From a virus, in IMG/VR virus record IMGVR_UViG_3300027418_000041, positions 1 to 27,337 of that record: a DNA stretch of 27,337 nt. One strand, given 5' to 3'. How positions within the stretch are numbered: the first letter of the stretch is position 1; each line of letters begins with the position of its first letter. A program made the position numbers and the translations under genes. Under the pieces are notes generated by a model. That model saw only the letters and a program-made list of their open reading frames with translations. It did no database searches and was not told the DNA's origin. Positions 1 through 9,340 of this stretch are shown here, one piece after another.

Positions 1-375
1 TTGACCACCATTCCAGTTGACATACATAGCGGTGGCATTATCACCGTTGTATGCGTTAAACTGGTCACCACCCGTTATACGAATGTTATAATTATTATCT
101 GAAGCGTATGTTCTAAATACAGCAGCAGTAGGACCAAGATTAGCAACCTGTTTTAATGTACCAGAAGAATTCTTTTGATAGAAAGCAAATACTCCACCGT
201 ATTCATAGAATGAAATTACATCAGCTGCCGTAACATCAAGAGTATTATAGGCTGTCGGATAGCCACGGCAAATCATTCCGTGATAGTTATCTGCATATCC
301 TTTTATTAAACCGTAGTTTGAACTATTATATACAGAAAGTATTCCGTTTACGTTCGTGCTTAAAAGATTTGCCAT
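1..375 (-). CDS. Appendage/tail-associated protein, C-terminus outside window
   Basis: The reading frame is open from the ATG at 373-375 to the window edge: 125 codons, no stop. It starts MANLLSTNVNGILSVY and continues with a Gly/Asn/Tyr-rich, beta-strand-like composition and no signal peptide. Its opening resembles that of the giant fibre just upstream, which also has a Leu-Ser start followed by a Gly-Ile-Leu motif. The start lies 1 nt beyond the stop of that fibre gene, so the two are probably co-transcribed and translationally coupled. I infer a further fibre or receptor-binding subunit from position and composition only; no named domain is visible in the fragment. Confidence 0.6.
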   Translation of the reverse strand, partial: MANLLSTNVNGILSVYNSSNYGLIKGYADNYHGMICRGYPTAYNTLDVTAADVISFYEYGGVFAFYQKNSSGTLKQVANLGPTAAVFRTYASDNNYNIRITGGDQFNAYNGDNATAMYVNWNGGQ

Positions 376-376
376 A

Positions 377-3300
377 TTATTTGTTCTCTAATTTTTGGAT
401 ACGCTCCGATAACTCCTTAACCGTTTGCAAAAGTAAGACCGACAGTCTCGTGTAGTTTAGTGACTCAGGCTGTCCCTCGTCATTGTAATGTACAACCTCA
501 GGGAATAGTTCTGCTACCTCTTCGGCAATCAAACCAATCTCTTGAGTTTGAGTTCCTATCTTATTATATCGTACAGGACGAAGTGCATAAACCTTATCTG
601 TTACAGGCTCAAGGTCAACGATGTTTTCCTTGTAACGTCTTGCCGATGTCTCTGAGAATGTTCCTTGTACCTCTACATCGTATTGGAAAGTAACGCTTCC
701 TGCTGCGATGATTTGTGGGTCAGGAGAAGATGTGCTCCAGTAGTTTGCGGTTGCGTGGTTACCCCAGCCGTAGGCTGTGTTCCAGTTTGTAGAGTTACCT
801 CCCGTGGCTGTAATTACACCGTTTACTTGGAGCGCAGTAGATGGACTCGTAGTACCAATACCAACTCTTGCTGAACCCTGAGTAGCAGAAGCATCTGTGT
901 CAATAGTAACTACAGAATGTGAAAGGCTGGTGGCAGAAGCGCTACTTATATTATTCAGCAAGAAATGTATCCTACCCGAAGCATTGCCACCTTGTCCGTG
1001 ATTATCGGTTCTTTCAAAAACAATTGCTGACTTTTTATATGCGTCATTATTATATGTTGTCTCAGAATAACCAAAATGAATTCCAGCAAAATCTCCAGTA
1101 CCGATTGGCCCTCCAAATGACGCTACAATTTTACTACCGTTTACGTCTAGCTTTTTCTGTGGGGTCGTAGTACCAATACCTACGTTATTAGAATCTCCTC
1201 TAAGCGTTATTCCGGTACCCTGTCTTGTACTAAGTGCAATACCATAGTACCCGACCATACCAAATGCACTCTCTCCGCCAAATGTAGCGGCTGAGAATTT
1301 TAAGTATCCGTGAACAGCATAATTTTGGTCTAAGTTAATTTGGTTACCACTATCTACAGTTATTGACCCAGTAGTTCTAAGTGAACCACCAACGTCTAGT
1401 TTGTAAGAAGGGCTAGTAGTACCGATACCTACATTTCCAGTGCTACCCGCAATGCGAACGCTTTGAAAGAAACTTGTTCCATTGTGACTCCAGAAATCTA
1501 TTCCTTGGGCAGAGCCACCAGCGCCCGATGCAATACCAAGACCCACACCACTTTGATGGAATATCCCATAGTCAACTGTTGGGATTGAGCCTGCTATTCC
1601 AATTTTTATAGAGTCACCGTGAAATGATGGCGCTCTAAAAGATGTTGGTGCATAAACATATCCTGACTCACCGTAGTAAATCTGCAATGCTTGATAGTTT
1701 CCAGCACCAGCGTTTGTATGTGTGTTAAATGTATAAGCTAATCCATTTGTTCCCTGTACTGATGACCAAGCACGAGAGAAGAATGTCATAGTGGTGTAGT
1801 CGTTCGTCTGGTAGTGCGAACCATAGTTTGTTATTCCATCCGGAACATTGTATCCACCACCAAGGCCTAGTTGAAGTGATGTGCTAGCACCTCTAGCAGT
1901 AACCGTAGCTAATGTGTCAGACTCCCCAGTAATAAAGCCGTAGTTCTCTACATCCTGAATAGATGCCATCTGAGCAAGGTCAACACTATTACCATTGCTG
2001 ATAGTAAGAGTTTTTTCTCCTTGACTCCAGTCAAGTGTTTGTGAGTCTGTCTCTGAGGTGAGATAGCCTTGAGCTTGAACCCAAGATTCAGTAGCAATGT
2101 TATTACTATTATGCTTTAACTTACTGCTAGAAAGGAATGCAATACCATCGTCAGCATCATTCTCTGATGAAATAACAAGCACAGAGCCAGCGTGACCCCC
2201 AGTATTTGTGGTGTGCTGAATGTAGGCTCTATCGCTAAAATCAGTAGTTCCTTCTTTATCAAAACCAGTAAAGTCAATAGTTCTTGCCTGATTGCTAGTA
2301 GTAGCTGTTCCAGTCAAGAAAATATTTCCGTGGATATATGTATTGTCGTAAGATGTAATTCCGCCATTTACATAAAGGTGACCAAGGGCGTTAGTATTTG
2401 CTGCAAGCGTATTGTCTACCTCCTCAATCTTGAATCCAGAAAACTCAGCAGTGCCATCGTGGCCTTCATATAGATAGTTAAGAAGAACACCAACTTGAGC
2501 ATAACGTGTATCGGAAGCCCAAGTATACTGCGCACCGCTTCCCGAAGGGCCAATGTTCATTGTGTACTCGGTCCATTCTGTTGGTGGCACACCAGACCAA
2601 AAGTAAGGATTACCCCAGCCTCCGTTGTTATTTTGTACTAAGTCGTAGTTGGCTTGAGTAAGTGAAGCATAACAATAAGGATTTCCTTCTACTGACCTAA
2701 ACCAAACAGAAATCCTATATGTTTTAGTAATATCTACAGGAGTCCAACCTCTTTGTCTAACACCTTGCCAAGCACCATTGTTTCTAATTGCAGTACTACC
2801 AATAGGAGCATCACTTAGTCCAGTTATATAATCAAGACCGGGCCAAGTGTTACCACCATCAGCGTGATGCCAGTTTCTTGTTAGATACTTACCATCAGCA
2901 GTCCAAGAACCAAAAATTGTAGCACCATAACCATCATTTATGCTTGAAGTATTTGCACGGAGGAATGACGTATATGTTGTGCCGTCTACGTGAAGCTTGT
3001 GTAATGGATTGGTAGTCCCAACACCTAAATTACCGTTAGAAGCCCATACACCTTTATAGAAACCGTTACCTTCAATATAATGAGCACCACTAGCTCTAAA
3101 ATAAGCATTAGGTGTACTATCGTATGCTATGTAGTTACTTGTATTAACAAAGTATAAAGTGCTATTTGAACCATTATCAATAAACGCAGTTCCAGCAACG
3201 TGAAGCTTTTGAGATGGACTAGTAGTGCCAATGCCTACGTTGCCTCCTAATGGGTTGATTGATATTGGGTATGTAGCAAGAGTAGCATTGAAGTACGATG

Positions 3301-6300
3301 ATTGCATATAGACAGTCGAGTTTGTCAACTGTCCTATAAACAAAGAGTCACCTCCCCCACCAAGTAGATTTATTTGCGACTGAGGACGCAAATCCGTTGC
3401 CGTTAATGAAGCAGCACGAACGTCAGTTGCTACTGTAAATGGACTACTTGGACTAGTAGTACCAATACCTACGTTGCCGTTTCGTAATATATCTAAATAT
3501 CCATTGTTAAAACTCTCGTTCCATAATCTAAATAAATACGTGCTATCCGAACCAATGTATGTTACGTTCCCACTTCCAGAACGTGAAAAACCAAATTGTG
3601 CGGACGCACCTTGTCCTTCAAATACCGGGTAATTGTTTACATTTTTTATCGGGCTATTTATTGCATTTGCAAGTATTGTGTCACCGGTTGATGTTAAAGA
3701 ACCAACCACGTGTAATTTATAATCCGGTGTTGTAGTACCAATACCTACGTTACCGGATGCATTAAGTGTAAAAGTTTCAGCACCTACAGAATATTGATAC
3801 CATCTGAATGAACCGTCCAGCTGATGGTTTAAGTGAATGCCCTTTGCGGGGTCATTATTAGTTATTAAAGCTATAGTAGCAAGACTTCCAGAACTTGTAA
3901 GCCCAAGAGTTGCACGGCTACCTGCTATTTTAAGTATGGGACTTCCAAAAGCATAATCAGAAAAGTCCGTAGTACCAATGCCTACGTTGCCGCCTCCAGT
4001 AAATAGCACATTCCCACTACTATTGGCATTAAGGTATAAATCAGCTGCACCATTAGAAGAATTAAAAGCTGCTACCTGATTAGAAGAAAGTCTTAAATAG
4101 CTATCATCTCCGGTATATGTAATTCTGGCTCCCCAACCAATACCACTTCTAATATGAAGAAAGTCTGAAGGACTTTGAGTATTAATGCCTACGTTGCCTC
4201 CGCTAGTGATGCGAACTTTTTCAGCGCCATCGGCTTCAAATGCGATACCATCATTACCATATAACTTCAGCGTAGAAGAATCCCTGTAAATCTGAGCATT
4301 AGAGTCATAGAACCATAATCTTGTGGCTGATTCTAATACAAACCTATTACTTTGACCGTAAGCACTACCATTTACATACCCATTTACAAAAAGTGAATTA
4401 CCTGTATTTCCTCCATCTACGTGAAGTTTATAACTTGGACTAGTAGTACCAATACCAAAATTTCCTGAGTTTAGATATGAATCAGCGCCATTGTATCCAA
4501 CTCTAAAGTAAACGGCTCCAGCATCATTAGTTGCCTCGTTTGTTGTGAACTCCCAACCCCAGCCTCTTGCGTGGTCACTAGTTGTGATTCTATTACTTAG
4601 ATATCCAGTTTGCGCTGCATTAAATACAGTGAATCCAGATATCTGTGAACTACCAGCAATCAGCCTTAGGTATCCGTTATTCTGAATGGTTGCTTCACCA
4701 TTGATTACAATGTTTCCATTCGTAGTAGCACCTCTAGCGGTAACCGTAGCCAATGTATCTGACTCAGCAGTAATGAAACCAGCGTCCTCAATGTCAGAGA
4801 CGGAAGCCATTTGGCTTAGGTCTACCGTATTGCCGTTGCTAATGGTAAGCAGTTTCTCTGCTTGATTCCACTCAAGTTCTTGTGAGTCTGTCTCTGAGGT
4901 TAGGTATCCTTGAGCTGCTACCCATACTCTAGTTGCAAGTACATCACCATTCCAGGTTGCGTTTCCAGAAGTTGAAAGACGAACTTCTTTTCCAGAGTCT
5001 CCTTGTACTTGAAGAACTGAATCGTTTGTGTGAATACCGCCTATAATAGTACCGCTACGATATGCAGCTAATGCCCATACACCCTCAGCAGCGTTTACTG
5101 AAAATCTTTCATTGCTTGCTGGTATTATACCAATACCAAAGTTTCCACCTGCTGTAAATCTTGCTACCTCAGTATTATTTGTAGTAAATCCAAAAAAGTG
5201 GTTTGTTTGTGTTCCAATATAACCGCCTGTACCATCAGAATAAAAGTGGGATTTAACACTTGCTCCATTATTTGCTGTGTAAACTATTCCACCGCCTCCA
5301 GTTGACTTTCCTTGAACTTCAAGGGTAGTCCAAGCTGCACCAACTGCTTGAGGACTATCAGTACCAATGCCTACGTTGCCGTCTTTCCAAAATGTAGAAT
5401 AATGTGTGCCATCGTATAGACGTAAATAGTTTCCATTTGATGTAGAGAGCTTCTGAAAAAAAGCATAAGTACCGGAATCAGGCTGAAGAATAAGCAGTGG
5501 GTCTGCTCCTCCAGCTCTTATATTTCCATATACATCTAGTTTATATGTTGGATTAGTAGTACCAATACCTACGTTACCTGTTCCTCCTTGTGCAGCAATA
5601 TGCATATAAACGCTTCCATTGCTGCGACCAAACTGAATATTTGGAACAGCCCCACCAATGTTACCATCATAGTCACCGCCAATAAGGAAATTATTATAGG
5701 TTGGGTATCTGAATGCCATATATCCAGACTGACCAGAAACAAAGTCATTGTTAAACTCTACACGTCCACCAAATTCAATTGGGTTTCCGTTGTTGTCTAC
5801 TTTGTTTGATGGTCTTTTAACTCTAATGTTAGAGTCTGTAGAGTTTCCTCTTGTTACAACAGTATCTAACGTATCAGACTCGGCAGTCAAGTAACTACCC
5901 TGCGCTTGGAATGGTAAAGCAGAAAGGTCTACTGATTCGTTGTACGCATTCCCTTCACCACTAAATACAAGGCTTGTGTCTACAACCCTTACATCTGAGA
6001 TATAGTTGTTCTCGTATGATGTTAGATATCCTGCTGATGCGTGGTTACCCCATCCGTAGGCTGTGTCCCAGTTGGAAGAACTTCCAGTGGTTGTTGATAT
6101 AGTACCGCCAACGCTAAGGCTTCCGCTAAATCCACCATTTTGAGTATATACACCCTCTCCCCCGACCGAAACAATTTCAATAGGGATGTCTTCTGCTTCG
6201 GATGATGATGCTAAAAGTTCTGAACCTGCAGATACTCTAAATACTTCAGACAGTGCCGTATACCCAAGAAGCTCTTGATAATAACAGGCTATTTGGTGTT

Positions 6301-7354
6301 CAGTTGATGAAAGGTCAGCAAACAGAGCCTCAATATAATAGTCCTCATTACCTCCATCTGGGACTTGAATTATACGAACAGCGGTTATGTAGTTTGCTTG
6401 TCCGTATTTTTCTACTTTGATACTAGCATCGCTAGACCAGTTTTTATATGCGTCAATTACAAATGTGTGTGGACTATTGCTCCCTCCGGTATACGATATA
6501 GCAATTCTAGCACCTCCACGGGCTATTTTCGCAAGCCTATACCAGCCTCCAGACGGAGGAACTGTTCTACTGACATTTTCGTAACTAACAAATCTATTGT
6601 CGGACTCGGTCTCAGTATAATATCTATCATCGTGGTCGTGAGATGGAAGAGATGTAAGGTACCCTTGCTGACCCACCCAAGTCTCCGTAGCGTAGCCCGT
6701 AAGGTCTGTAGTGACCGTCTGCCAAGTGCCATCAGCACGCAAGAACTTTCCAGTATCATCAAAACCCGAAGCAGGAACAAAACCGTTAGAGCCGGGAATA
6801 ATAACCTCATCGCCACCAACGACCTCAGAAGTCGCCTGAGTGAATACATTGTGCGTGTGGGAAGTAAGAGAATAGAGACCTGCGTGGTTACCCCACCCGT
6901 AAGCCGTGTCCCAGTTGCTTGAGTTGTTAATAGTGGTATACCAAGACGAACCCGTATAAATAGGGTCAGACTCCGTATAAGAGGTTAAGAAGTTCGGAGA
7001 CCAGTTAACCCAAGCACTTCCGTTCCAAGACAGCAACTGACCTACAGCCGTTGTGCCGATTGTTACATCACCAAGAGCGCCAATAGACGATGCGCTATTT
7101 AAAAACGATGGGGTCTTGTTATACCACACATTAACACCGGGGTCTCCACCAATGGGCTGACCATAAGCTAAAATCTGGTCTGCGGTTGGATTTGTGATAA
7201 CGACATCACTTAGTGCGTCAAGGCTGCCAATGGTGGCCGTGTCTAAGTAGTCAGTACCCGCAACGGCTTTTACAATCTTTCCGTCTGCGTCTACCTTCAG
7301 GATTCCAGAAGATAGCGTGCTTAATGTAATATCGCTAAAAAACTTTTGTGACAT
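377..7354 (-). CDS. Giant tail fibre with C-terminal S74 intramolecular chaperone
   Basis: This 2325-residue protein is the largest in the window. Its last 90 residues match the Peptidase_S74 family: a Ser-Ala-Arg-Arg-Tyr-Lys-Glu-Asn-Ile start (Ser about 2237, Lys about 2242), a conserved IAEEV segment and a C-terminal heptad-like helix. In that family the domain drives trimerisation of beta-helical fibres and then cuts itself off using a Ser/Lys dyad. The body carries 13 copies of a GNVGIGTTSPSYKLHVDG-like repeat, three of an NWDTAYGWGNHA motif and a duplicated module of about 55 residues. The N-terminal part is presumed to attach to the virion. A terminator and a TAnnTTTG box precede the gene. 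It is most likely the main host-recognition fibre. Confidence 0.9.
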   Translation of the reverse strand: MSQKFFSDITLSTLSSGILKVDADGKIVKAVAGTDYLDTATIGSLDALSDVVITNPTADQILAYGQPIGGDPGVNVWYNKTPSFLNSASSIGALGDVTIGTTAVGQLLSWNGSAWVNWSPNFLTSYTESDPIYTGSSWYTTINNSSNWDTAYGWGNHAGLYSLTSHTHNVFTQATSEVVGGDEVIIPGSNGFVPASGFDDTGKFLRADGTWQTVTTDLTGYATETWVGQQGYLTSLPSHDHDDRYYTETESDNRFVSYENVSRTVPPSGGWYRLAKIARGGARIAISYTGGSNSPHTFVIDAYKNWSSDASIKVEKYGQANYITAVRIIQVPDGGNEDYYIEALFADLSSTEHQIACYYQELLGYTALSEVFRVSAGSELLASSSEAEDIPIEIVSVGGEGVYTQNGGFSGSLSVGGTISTTTGSSSNWDTAYGWGNHASAGYLTSYENNYISDVRVVDTSLVFSGEGNAYNESVDLSALPFQAQGSYLTAESDTLDTVVTRGNSTDSNIRVKRPSNKVDNNGNPIEFGGRVEFNNDFVSGQSGYMAFRYPTYNNFLIGGDYDGNIGGAVPNIQFGRSNGSVYMHIAAQGGTGNVGIGTTNPTYKLDVYGNIRAGGADPLLILQPDSGTYAFFQKLSTSNGNYLRLYDGTHYSTFWKDGNVGIGTDSPQAVGAAWTTLEVQGKSTGGGGIVYTANNGASVKSHFYSDGTGGYIGTQTNHFFGFTTNNTEVARFTAGGNFGIGIIPASNERFSVNAAEGVWALAAYRSGTIIGGIHTNDSVLQVQGDSGKEVRLSTSGNATWNGDVLATRVWVAAQGYLTSETDSQELEWNQAEKLLTISNGNTVDLSQMASVSDIEDAGFITAESDTLATVTARGATTNGNIVINGEATIQNNGYLRLIAGSSQISGFTVFNAAQTGYLSNRITTSDHARGWGWEFTTNEATNDAGAVYFRVGYNGADSYLNSGNFGIGTTSPSYKLHVDGGNTGNSLFVNGYVNGSAYGQSNRFVLESATRLWFYDSNAQIYRDSSTLKLYGNDGIAFEADGAEKVRITSGGNVGINTQSPSDFLHIRSGIGWGARITYTGDDSYLRLSSNQVAAFNSSNGAADLYLNANSSGNVLFTGGGNVGIGTTDFSDYAFGSPILKIAGSRATLGLTSSGSLATIALITNNDPAKGIHLNHQLDGSFRWYQYSVGAETFTLNASGNVGIGTTTPDYKLHVVGSLTSTGDTILANAINSPIKNVNNYPVFEGQGASAQFGFSRSGSGNVTYIGSDSTYLFRLWNESFNNGYLDILRNGNVGIGTTSPSSPFTVATDVRAASLTATDLRPQSQINLLGGGGDSLFIGQLTNSTVYMQSSYFNATLATYPISINPLGGNVGIGTTSPSQKLHVAGTAFIDNGSNSTLYFVNTSNYIAYDSTPNAYFRASGAHYIEGNGFYKGVWASNGNLGVGTTNPLHKLHVDGTTYTSFLRANTSSINDGYGATIFGSWTADGKYLTRNWHHADGGNTWPGLDYITGLSDAPIGSTAIRNNGAWQGVRQRGWTPVDITKTYRISVWFRSVEGNPYCYASLTQANYDLVQNNNGGWGNPYFWSGVPPTEWTEYTMNIGPSGSGAQYTWASDTRYAQVGVLLNYLYEGHDGTAEFSGFKIEEVDNTLAANTNALGHLYVNGGITSYDNTYIHGNIFLTGTATTSNQARTIDFTGFDKEGTTDFSDRAYIQHTTNTGGHAGSVLVISSENDADDGIAFLSSSKLKHNSNNIATESWVQAQGYLTSETDSQTLDWSQGEKTLTISNGNSVDLAQMASIQDVENYGFITGESDTLATVTARGASTSLQLGLGGGYNVPDGITNYGSHYQTNDYTTMTFFSRAWSSVQGTNGLAYTFNTHTNAGAGNYQALQIYYGESGYVYAPTSFRAPSFHGDSIKIGIAGSIPTVDYGIFHQSGVGLGIASGAGGSAQGIDFWSHNGTSFFQSVRIAGSTGNVGIGTTSPSYKLDVGGSLRTTGSITVDSGNQINLDQNYAVHGYLKFSAATFGGESAFGMVGYYGIALSTRQGTGITLRGDSNNVGIGTTTPQKKLDVNGSKIVASFGGPIGTGDFAGIHFGYSETTYNNDAYKKSAIVFERTDNHGQGGNASGRIHFLLNNISSASATSLSHSVVTIDTDASATQGSARVGIGTTSPSTALQVNGVITATGGNSTNWNTAYGWGNHATANYWSTSSPDPQIIAAGSVTFQYDVEVQGTFSETSARRYKENIVDLEPVTDKVYALRPVRYNKIGTQTQEIGLIAEEVAELFPEVVHYNDEGQPESLNYTRLSVLLLQTVKELSERIQKLENK
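1913..2074 (-). repeat. Fibre-internal module, copy 1
   Basis: Within the giant fibre gene this segment encodes a module running from YLTSETDSQ through TISNGNSVDLAQMAS to GESDTLATVTARG. A second copy lies at about 4752-4917. Protein identity is high, while the DNA differs mainly at third positions. This suggests an older duplication kept under protein-level selection. It probably marks the joint between two beta-helical blocks of the fibre (inference). Confidence 0.7.
4752..4917 (-). repeat. Fibre-internal module, copy 2
   Basis: This is the second copy of the module at 1913-2074. It runs from YLTSETDSQ through TISNGNTVDLSQMAS to AESDTLATVTARG. A shorter, diverged relative (ESDTLDTVVTRG) lies further towards the N-terminus, near 5825-5885. 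Together these divide the fibre into blocks, each holding several GNVGIGTTSP repeats. Confidence 0.65.
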
Positions 7355-7371
7355 GGCCCTATTCTATTTGT

Positions 7372-7379
7372 CAAAAATA
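7372..7379 (-). promoter_or_regulatory. Possible -7 box (TATTTTTG) of the giant fibre gene
   Basis: On the - strand TATTTTTG matches the Bacteroidota -7 consensus TAnnTTTG exactly and lies 17 nt before the fibre ATG. I see no TTG at the expected -33 distance. Its position between a terminator and the gene start supports a real promoter, but A/T-rich boxes like this also occur by chance. Confidence 0.4.
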
Positions 7380-7381
7380 CG

Positions 7382-7416
7382 AAAAAGAAAGGGGGCGTGA
7401 CATAAGCCAGCCCCCT
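7382..7416 (-). terminator. Rho-independent terminator after the 396-residue fibre gene
   Basis: Read on the - strand, GGGGGC (complement of 7410-7415) pairs with GCCCCC (complement of 7391-7396) around a 13-nt loop. The stem is followed at once by TTTCTTTTT. This is a textbook intrinsic terminator between the 396-residue gene and the giant fibre gene. It would let the two be expressed at different levels. Confidence 0.85.
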
Positions 7417-7441
7417 CCTCAGTTAGTTAAAATTCACTCCA

Positions 7442-8632
7442 TCAGGGTGATTGAGTCAAGCCCTCATAAACGAGTGAGTCACCATTCAGCTTAGCAGCAG
7501 AAAGGATAGCAATGTAATCACCTTCGGTTACGGAGTTCGCAAACGAAATGGTCACAGTTGAAGTGCTGGGGCGAGAAGTGTCAACGAATACGGTCTCAAA
7601 ATTCGTTGAGTCCACGACCTGAACCATAATTCTCTGCGTGTTGTAGTCGTGAGTGATGGTATAAGCATTACCAGTCTTGGAAACAGAATCCTGTGATGAA
7701 TCAAGTGTGAACCACTTAGGAGCGCCAAGAAGGTCGGCAATGGTGTTTACGTTGGCTTTTTTAACGATGCCAGTCTCTCCCGATGCATTTTCATACATAT
7801 AGAAGAAGTCTGTACCATCGGGGGTCATTGTGTCAACCGTACCGATGTGGAGCTTCTGGTCTACAGTAGAGAAGTAGTCGTTTGTTTCATTCCAGATGAA
7901 CGATACATTGGTATCTGTTCCACGCTCAACTTCAAAACCTGCGTTCTGCGTAGCTGCTTCAGTCTCGTCAGAGTTCAACTTGATGATTGAATCACCGATG
8001 TTAACCTCATTGGAGTTTACGCTAGTTGTAGTGCCATTAACGGTAAGATTACCTGAGATAACAACCTCAGCACCTCCGAAGGTAATGGTCTCATCATCAT
8101 TTAAATCTACCGTGCGAGTGATGTTTGGTTGCTCAAGCTGGTCAGCGCCCCACATCAACAACTTATACTGAGTCAAGTTGCCAGCATTCTTCAACTGTAC
8201 ATCATTGGCATTTACCGTGATACCCGTACCGGCACCAACAGCAAACGTGCGAGATGCGTCAATAGCACCACCACCGGTCAAACCGGCACCTGCCGTAAGG
8301 TCAATGGTATCGTGCGCTACGTTTCTTGTGTGAAGTAAGTCAAGCTGTACGTCATCGCTGTTTACAACAATACCAGTTCCAGCACCAACCGTGAGGGTTA
8401 CCGAACCCCCAGAGCCACCGCCAGTAAGACCAGCGCCAGCAATAACCTCCTGAATGTCACCCTTGGTATCAACCCAATCGGTGCCATTATAGAAGTACAT
8501 TGTGTTGTCAGTCGTATTGTAGTAAATCTGACCAGCAACAGGAGACGATGGAGCGCCTGCTAAGTTGTGTACCCTAGCATTCTGGAGTTCCAGTTTGCCA
8601 AGGTTAATAGAAGATAGATAATTAATAGCCAT
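7442..8632 (-). CDS. Tail fibre / appendage protein
   Basis: This 396-residue protein has the repetitive Gly/Thr/Val-rich make-up of phage fibres. The motif GAGLTGGG followed by AGTGI.VN..DVQL occurs twice (about residues 65-100 and 112-150). A block around residues 195-245 (GNLTVNGTTTSVNSNEVNIG, then FEVERGT) is familiar from fibre proteins of many marine phages. The start YYNTTDNTMYFYNGTDW is also typical of fibre N-terminal regions. The gene lies 6 nt after the 108-residue gene and ends before the terminator at 7382-7416. There is no S74 domain. I infer a fibre or a connector that carries the giant fibre. Confidence 0.8.
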   Translation of the reverse strand: MAINYLSSINLGKLELQNARVHNLAGAPSSPVAGQIYYNTTDNTMYFYNGTDWVDTKGDIQEVIAGAGLTGGGSGGSVTLTVGAGTGIVVNSDDVQLDLLHTRNVAHDTIDLTAGAGLTGGGAIDASRTFAVGAGTGITVNANDVQLKNAGNLTQYKLLMWGADQLEQPNITRTVDLNDDETITFGGAEVVISGNLTVNGTTTSVNSNEVNIGDSIIKLNSDETEAATQNAGFEVERGTDTNVSFIWNETNDYFSTVDQKLHIGTVDTMTPDGTDFFYMYENASGETGIVKKANVNTIADLLGAPKWFTLDSSQDSVSKTGNAYTITHDYNTQRIMVQVVDSTNFETVFVDTSRPSTSTVTISFANSVTEGDYIAILSAAKLNGDSLVYEGLTQSP

Positions 8633-8638
8633 ATCTCA

Positions 8639-8965
8639 TTAGTTAAAGTATGCCTTGCCACTAAAGGCCCCGACAAAGGTTAATCGCACAGCGTTTGATG
8701 ATAAATATTCAACCTCTCCAATTACCACAGTATCCGCTGAATCAACAACAGTAACTGATGGCTTTTTATTGAGGCTATGTGTAACTTCCCAAACTGATTC
8801 AGGAGTAGATTGAGTATATACAAAATGAGAATCACCTTTACCGGAAACAATTCCAGCAACAGACACAGATGACGTTGGTTGAGAAACAACAGAAATGCCG
8901 CTCGCTACTTGATTACTAACATCAAGATTTACCTGTTCGCCATTTACGATAGAGATGTTTGTCAT
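8639..8965 (-). CDS. Small tail/appendage-associated protein (108 aa)
   Basis: I choose the ATG at 8963-8965 because it overlaps the stop of the preceding gene as ATGA, the usual coupling here. An in-frame ATG 42 nt upstream would force a 46-nt overlap. The protein (start MTNISIVNGEQ) has alternating hydrophobic/polar residues suggesting a beta-sandwich. It contains a WEVTHSLNKKPSVTVVDSAD segment, a pattern common in phage tail-fibre and baseplate proteins of the 'WxVxHNLxxxPsVtvvD' type. It sits between the 119-residue gene and the 396-residue fibre, so it probably belongs to the appendage. Confidence 0.65.
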   Translation of the reverse strand: MTNISIVNGEQVNLDVSNQVASGISVVSQPTSSVSVAGIVSGKGDSHFVYTQSTPESVWEVTHSLNKKPSVTVVDSADTVVIGEVEYLSSNAVRLTFVGAFSGKAYFN

Positions 8966-9321
8966 GTCGCTACGTCCTCGTTGATTTTGAATATTCCATA
9001 AACCCAAGTACGAACAACATTTCCAACCTTACTCTGGAGGTCATATACATATAGACCCGCCGGTTTTGTTTCCATCACGTCATATTGACAGGTGATTGTG
9101 ACAACATTTGCGGGGTCTACATCAAACGTAAAATCACTTGTAGCAATAATATCTGCCGCTGATGTGTCGGTCTCTTTTACCGCCATACGAAATGCATGGT
9201 TATCTACAGGCATATCGTCTCCATTGACATCTGTAAATGTCAAAGAAATAGTAAATGTGTCACCCTTTCTACAGGTGATATCTACTCGCTTTGCAATATC
9301 TAAGTTTACGCTAACTGCCAT
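8962..9321 (-). CDS. Small beta-rich tail/baseplate-type protein (119 aa)
   Basis: The sequence KGDTFTISLTFTDVNGDDMPVD followed by beta strands resembles the N-terminal domain of baseplate or upper-appendage proteins of siphophages (BppU-N-like). That match is by pattern only. It is the first gene after the portal in transcription order and overlaps the next gene by 4 nt (ATGA). A perfect -7 box ends only 4 nt before its ATG, so a transcript from it would have almost no leader. The role is inferred from the neighbourhood. Confidence 0.6.
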   Translation of the reverse strand: MAVSVNLDIAKRVDITCRKGDTFTISLTFTDVNGDDMPVDNHAFRMAVKETDTSAADIIATSDFTFDVDPANVVTITCQYDVMETKPAGLYVYDLQSKVGNVVRTWVYGIFKINEDVAT

Positions 9322-9325
9322 GCTA

Positions 9326-9333
9326 CAAAGATA
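9326..9333 (-). promoter_or_regulatory. Possible -7 box (TATCTTTG), near-leaderless
   Basis: On the - strand TATCTTTGTAGC is followed directly by the ATG of the 119-residue gene. The same 12 bases occur upstream of the M15 peptidase gene (17885-17896), and TATCTTTGTG precedes the 100-residue gene (15365-15372). The repetition suggests a shared late-promoter element. No clear -33 TTG is seen. Confidence 0.45.
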
Positions 9334-9340
9334 CTTTTAT

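Noticed and set aside
6365-6922. A 185-codon + strand frame.
   Set aside because: It is antisense to the giant fibre gene and reflects its repetitive codon pattern.
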